Of a DNA stretch of 64,000 nucleotides, positions 59,185-64,000 are shown piece after piece. Position 1 is the first letter of the stretch. The number at the start of each line of letters is the position of its first letter. A model generated the notes under the pieces. The model was given only the letters and a program-made list of their open reading frames with translations. It did not search any database and was not told the origin of the DNA. The position numbers were made by a program, and so were the translations under genes. This DNA is from Alisma plantago-aquatica (lineage: Eukaryota > Streptophyta > Magnoliopsida > Alismatales > Alismataceae), in NCBI GenBank assembly GCA_963693085.1, contig OY856413.1, positions 102,436,801 to 102,500,800 of the forward strand. The letters are read 5' to 3'.

Positions 59185-60600
59185 TGATAAATGTTGCTTT
59201 GCAATATCAATCACTAAGATGGTTAATCATAGAGTTTAAACCTTTTTTACTTCCGGTTTTAAGGGTAGTATAGAAGGGTCGATACCACAGGACAACTTTT
59301 TAGAGATTGTTCTTAGAACCCAAAGTTTGAAGAACTTATTATTTGTTTTTGGTATTTTTTTTAGATTGAAACAGAAAGTAAAAATCAAGTTGGGGGTTTG
59401 ATTGATTACACTAATGCAAGAAAGAAAATGCACTTAACAAGAATAAAAAATTGCACAAGGAAAGATTAAGATGATTGTTAACACAAGAAAAATTATATGA
59501 ATGAAAGACTAGGAATTAAAGAAAAAAAAGTATGCGATGATTAAATGAAAGAGAGAGAATCGAGGCTCGTAGGGGTTTCACCACCTTAGCCTAGGAGATA
59601 ACAACTAATTCTCAAACGACGATTCAATGAAGGTTTGCGAATTTAAAACCTCACAAGAGATAAACTCCACATGAGCCCATTGGTCTTGGTGCTCATACTT
59701 CCTAGTTTATCAACCTCAAAGGCAAAAATCCACGGTCATATAAAAACGTCTATGTAATCGATTTTATTGTTCTAAATCTGGATTTCCATGGTCATTTCCA
59801 TCCGGATTAACGTGGGATCCGAAGATCAACTGTTAATTTAAAATCGATTACCATCTAGTTGTTTAAGAAAAAGTCGTTAAAACCATGGCTAAGGGGTTAT
59901 TACCCTTGCCTCGATAGAAAACTACTCACTCATGGAGAGGGGGGAGACAGAGGAAGAAAGTACTGAAGCCATAGTCTAGCCCAAAATCAGGAGGTTAATC
60001 CTTATGCTAGAGACAATAAAATGGCTTAGTTCTTTGTTCCTTGCTCCAGAATTAAAGAACGGAGAAAATTAAGACTAAAGCAGAGTGAAGAGACAAGAGA
60101 TGAGTAAGAAAGAACATTGCTTGAATTAAAACTACGTTATTGCATAATAAAAATATGATTACACGAATTATTGCTTCAGAATCCCAATACCATAGAAATC
60201 CAAGATGCCTTGAGGAGGAGGAAGTGCCCCTCCTTTTATAGGAGAAGAAGGAGGCATTTTTACAATTAGGTTAAGGGCTTTTGAGGCTGGCGGCTGAAAT
60301 TTTGGGCTGTCTGCGCGCCGCCAACCGACCGGTTCAGCAACGAACCGATCGGCTGGAAGGTTCTGGAGTGCGGCAGCCAATCGATCAGCTGCCAACCCTA
60401 ATTAGGGTGGCGGCGCAGTCCAACCCACTCGGTGTCGTTTCTTCTTGTAAATTGGGCACCAACCGAGCGTTTGGTTTACGAATCGGGCGATCTTGGCCAG
60501 TCATCTAATGAGAGCAATGATTGACGCTTGAAGGTAAATTGAGCGTTGCACTTGGTCAGACGATCGGGTCGATAAGGTGAGATGATCGGTTGACAATACC
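59185..60600 (-). repeat. Element A inner LTR (minus orientation, 5'-truncated)
   Basis: Matches the left LTR in reverse complement from its end (TGATAAA at 59,185) up to LTR position 167; the first 166 bp are missing. It directly abuts the next LTR, which points the other way. It carries the same TATA box, polyadenylation signal and 75-codon frame (60,168-60,395, minus). Confidence 0.9.
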
Positions 60601-60643
60601 AACTGAACGTCTCACCTTATCGACCCGATCGTCTGACCAAGTG
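60549..60643. repeat. Centre of the LTR-LTR palindrome
   Basis: 34-nt arms at 60,549-60,582 and 60,610-60,643 are perfect inverted copies around a 27-nt spacer (60,583-60,609). Beyond them the inverted similarity continues along both LTRs for about 1.4 kb, from 59,185 to 62,006. This is the junction of two LTRs truncated at slightly different points (LTR positions 167 and 175). Confidence 0.9.
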
Positions 60644-62006
60644 AAACACTCGATTTACCTTCAAGCGTCAATCATTGCTCTCATCAGACGACTAGCCGAG
60701 ATCACCTGATTCGTAAACCAAACGCTCGGTTGGTGCCCTATTGACGAGAAGAAATGACACCGAGCGGGTTCGACTGCGCTGCCACCCTAATTAGGGTTGG
60801 CAGCCGATCAATTGGCTGCTGCACTCCAGAACCTTCCAACCGATCAGTTCGTTGCTGAACCGGTCGGTTGGCGACACGTAGACAGCCCAAAATCCCAGCC
60901 GCCAGCCTCAGAAGCCCTTAACCTAATTGTGAAAATGCCTCCTTCTTCTCCTATAAAAGGAGGGGCACTTCCTCCTCCTCAAGGCATCTTGGATTTCTAT
61001 GGTATTGGGATTCTGAAGCAATAATTCTTGTAATCATATTTTTATTATACAATAAAGTAGTTTTCATTCAAGCAATGTTCTTTCTTACTCAGCTCTTGTC
61101 TCTTCACTCTGCTTTAGTCTTAATCTTCTCCGTTCTTTAATTCTGGAGCAAGGAACAAAGAACTAAGCCATTTTATTGTCTCTAGCATAAGGATTAACCT
61201 CCTGATTTTGGGCTAGACTATGGCTTCAGTACTTTCTTCCTCCGTCTCCCCCCTCTCCATGAGTGAGTAGTTTTCTATCGAGGCAAGGGGAATAACCCCT
61301 TAGCCATGGTTTTTACGACTTCTTATTAAACGACTAGATGATAATCGATTTTAAATTAACAGTTGATCTTCGGATCCCACGTTAATCCGGATGGAAATGA
61401 CCATGGAAATCTGGATTTAGAACAATAAAATTGATTACATAGACATTTTAATATAAACGTGGATTTTCATCTTTTAGGTTGATAAACTAGGAAGTATGAG
61501 CACCAAGACCAATGGGCTCATGTGGAGTTTATCTCTTGTGAGTTTTTAAATTCGCAAACCTTCATCGAATCGTCGTTTGAGAATTAGTTGTTATCGCCTA
61601 GGATAAGGTAATGAAACCCCTACGAGCCTCAATTCTCTCTCTTTGATTTAATCACCGCATACTTTGTTTTCTTTAATTCCTAGTCTTTCATTCATATAGT
61701 TTTGCTTGTGTTAACAATCATCTCAATTTTTCCTTGTGCAATTTTTTATTCTTGTTAAGTGCATTTTCTTTCTTGCATTAGTGTAATCAATCAAACCCCC
61801 AACTTGACTTTTACTTTCTGTTTCAATCTAAAAAAATACCAAAAACAAATAATAAGTTCTTCAAACTTTGGGTTCTAAGAACAATCTCTAAAAAGTTGTC
61901 CGGTGGGATCGACCCTTTTATACTACCCTTAAAACCGGAAGTAAAAAAGGTTTAAACTCTAGGATTAACCATCTTAGTGATTGATATTGCAAAGCGACGT
62001 TTATCA
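60600..62006 (+). repeat. Element A right LTR (plus orientation, 5'-truncated)
   Basis: Matches the left LTR from its position 175 to the end ('cgacgtttatca'), then the GTAAA TSD. The first 174 bp and any polypurine tract in front are missing. TATA box at 60,952-60,958; AATAAA near 61,051. Confidence 0.9.
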
Positions 62007-62011
62007 GTAAA

Positions 62012-64000
62012 CAATTTCCATTAATGAACAAATATTTACATGTTTTCATAATAAGCTCCTTTAAGGAGTTACATAAATTTTGAACAAAATTAACCTGTAC
62101 ATGTGTGATGATATACCACTATGTCTAGACCTTCATGAATAACTCTAGTTCCTTCAACCTCTTCATCTATACCCTGATGTCCATGAATCAAGTATATCTG
62201 GTACCTAAAACACCGACAAGAAAATACACAGTCAATATATTTCTATACTAGTACATGGGTTCATCCAGTAATCACAAGTATAGATATAATCAAACATCTT
62301 TTAGTGGCACATAAGAACATAAATTTTCTTTCATATTCTAACCCATATCTGGTCTACTACCTCAGGTGTAATCACTATCCCTCTTGGGCTCATGTGCATT
62401 ACCCTTGAGATCAGTTTAACCTAAGGTTGAAAATATCATTATTGACCTTTTGTTATACTCATAGGGACTTTATAATTTGCATGAAGTAAATAAACAAGAA
62501 AGCAGTTTACCATTCGTTCAATCTCATCGAGAAACCTAAGCAAACTTAGAATTCAATACATGTATTCATAAGTGTAACCACATTCCTTATGCCATTGTAG
62601 AAACTATGTGGAATATCACATGTACTTTAAGAGTGCATCCAAACATCCAAGTGACAAAGCATTTAATCAACATTATTTGAAAGAGGCATACTACATATGT
62701 GTCACTATGTATTCAAATTACCTTAATTGGATCTAGATGCAATCCTAACTAGGGTTTAGAGCTGTCTCATGTTCAGACTAAGAATTAGGGTCACAAACCC
62801 TAATTCCATCGTATCATGATCTCTAAGATTACAAATCCTAATTATGCATATTAGGTGAAACCCTAATCATCATCTTAAGCTTACTAGATTATCTGTGATA
62901 CCTAGATCATATTACTAGCATTAAGTTCATAGCAAGATGTCCGCATTGGTTTCAAAACCCTAAATCAGCATGTATAAGATTATTAATCTAGAAACATCAA
63001 TTATTCATATTTATCAATGATTTCTTCATTATACATGACAATATTAGGTATTATCTTGACATAAATTAATCTACTCAATTCAGCATCAGATTAAAGGAAT
63101 CTAGGTCTTCCCTTTATATTAGTCACATCAAACATGTATTGCCAATACTTTTGGAAAACGAAGCATACTTATACTCTGATTATATATTTTTTTGGATTCC
63201 TCTCATTTTTCTAAGAAACTTTCATATATAACATGTCTTCATGAGAGCATTCTAGTAATTACTACTAATTTTGTAAGATAACCATAAACTGGTCAATCAC
63301 ACGTGCTGACACATCAGTGTTTGCCATCATCTTACTCACCATTCAGACACAGACCAACCAATGACCTTGCACCTCATCAGTGCCCCATCTACACAGGCGA
63401 GGGGTTTTAGAGGTGTTAATTTACTCCATTTCCCCCAACGCTATGAACTGAAGGCGTCACACACTCCTGGGCATATGGGTAATTCTCGCGCAGGGATTCT
63501 TCATCCCGCCTGCAACTCGGCTGTTGCTTCAGCCCACCATGGCGAGTTCATCCCCAAGGATGACTCCCACCTCTATCTGTTAAAAGGAACCACGAGTGAC
63601 TTTGATGCCTTCGACTGGCCCCGACAAAGCTATCCAACTTCATCACTCGCGATGGTTACCAGCTATGTGCACTCAAGGTTGCTCTATGCACAGTTTTACA
63701 GAGACATGGAAAGTAGGTGCAGGATGGAGCATTACCTCATGAATTCCTTTCTGAAGGCTTGGTAGAGTTCCCTGATGTTTCAGCACGATCCCTGCTATGT
63801 CAACATCATCCCCGTCCACCTGCTGGCTGACCTCAAAATCCCATTCCTCAGCACTTGTCAGTGGAAAATGGTTCTAGCCCCTGAGCCATATTCATGCCCT
63901 ACCGTGGATCGGGACACCTTCACGGTCGTCTCTAGGAACGCTAGACTAAAGTAATTGGTCACAGACAGTCTGAACCACCATGAAGAGTCTAGGTTACCGG
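62012..64000 (-). repeat. Element B 5' LTR, portion right of element A
   Basis: Continues the LTR interrupted at 48,836 and matches 43,753-45,745 to the window edge. It contains the GC-richer island with a 134-codon plus-strand frame (63,361-63,765). About 1 kb of LTR must lie beyond the window. Confidence 0.85.

Larger units (their letters stand above)
48837..62006. mobile_element. Element A: rearranged Athila-like retrotransposon with three LTRs, one inverted
   Basis: A 13.2-kb insertion bounded by GTAAA at 48,832-48,836 and 62,007-62,011; the uninterrupted sequence survives at 43,748-43,752. The outer LTR copies (48,837-50,416 and about 60,600-62,006) are both on the plus strand and end in TG...CA at the outer borders. 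The interior (gag, protease, reverse transcriptase, RNase H, integrase, env-like frame) is on the minus strand, with its own primer site and 5' LTR (59,185-60,600). A minus-strand 3' LTR is missing. The coding content is Athila-type; all frames are broken. Confidence 0.85.
43652..64000 (-). mobile_element. Element B: non-autonomous Ty3-gypsy-type element with 3.1-kb LTRs (runs past the window)
   Basis: Minus strand. The 3' LTR is 43,652-46,771, the interior only 46,772-48,735, and the 5' LTR starts at 48,736. The 5' LTR is interrupted by element A and continues from 62,012 to the window end, with about 1 kb still missing. The interior has no gag or pol, so this is a LARD-like derivative. The initiator-Met primer site and the 'aattttatgggacaaaattc' text next to the polypurine tract fit Tekay/Del-type gypsy elements; this clade call is inference. 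It lies in a Copia protease. Confidence 0.8.

Noticed and set aside
48837..62006. Two independent ordinary insertions, or one normal element
   Set aside because: Only one TSD pair exists, at the outermost borders. The minus-strand part has one LTR, and the junction at 60,600 has no TSD or intact LTR end.
1..64000. CRISPR arrays, integrons, prokaryotic operons
   Set aside because: No regularly spaced identical repeats with unique spacers and no compact co-oriented genes. All repeats are explained by LTRs, MITEs, microsatellites or local duplications.

Overview
The window looks like nuclear DNA of a flowering plant with a large, repeat-rich genome. It holds one intron-split protein gene whose exons join in frame, plant-type retrotransposon families (Copia, Athila-like and probable Tekay/Del-like Ty3-gypsy), an L1-type LINE with a DUF4283-like first ORF, a tRNA-derived SINE, MITEs and a fold-back transposon. 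I see no bacterial-style gene clusters, no rRNA or functional tRNA genes and no CRISPR arrays. I cannot name the species.

Layout. 1-5.3 kb: AT-rich, non-coding, repeat-derived DNA. 5.84-6.02 kb: a SINE with a 16-bp target-site duplication (TSD). About 6.3-12.16 kb: the only credible host gene, with a GC-rich promoter and leader, at least one non-coding exon, and five coding exons for a 152-residue protein with a C-terminal membrane segment. 12.2-18.3 kb: intergenic DNA containing an 855-bp non-LTR insertion with a 17-bp TSD and a low-complexity Lys/Glu repeat ORF.

From about 18.3 kb to the end, the window is a nest of transposons that can be unpacked from TSDs. A Copia element (LTR end at 23,098, gag start codon at 24,522) was split twice. 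First, an Athila-like element C (24,531-42,535, minus strand, TSD CAACC) separates the Copia gag start codon from the gag body. Second, a Ty3-gypsy element B with 3.1-kb LTRs and no coding capacity (43,652 to beyond the window, minus strand) interrupts the Copia protease. Element B's 5' LTR was then hit by Athila-like element A (48,837-62,006, TSD GTAAA). In element C, the left LTR took in a 7-kb cluster at a TA microsatellite (four MITEs and a LINE), and the right LTR took in a 1.7-kb fold-back element. Each LTR of C is the empty-site control for the other.

The most unusual object is element A. It has three LTR copies. The two outer ones are on the plus strand and carry the TSD. The whole gag-pol-env-like interior, with its own primer-binding site and LTR, lies on the minus strand. 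The inner LTR meets the right outer LTR head to head, making an inverted repeat with about 1.4-kb arms around a 27-nt centre at 60,583-60,609. All retroelement reading frames carry stops or frameshifts.
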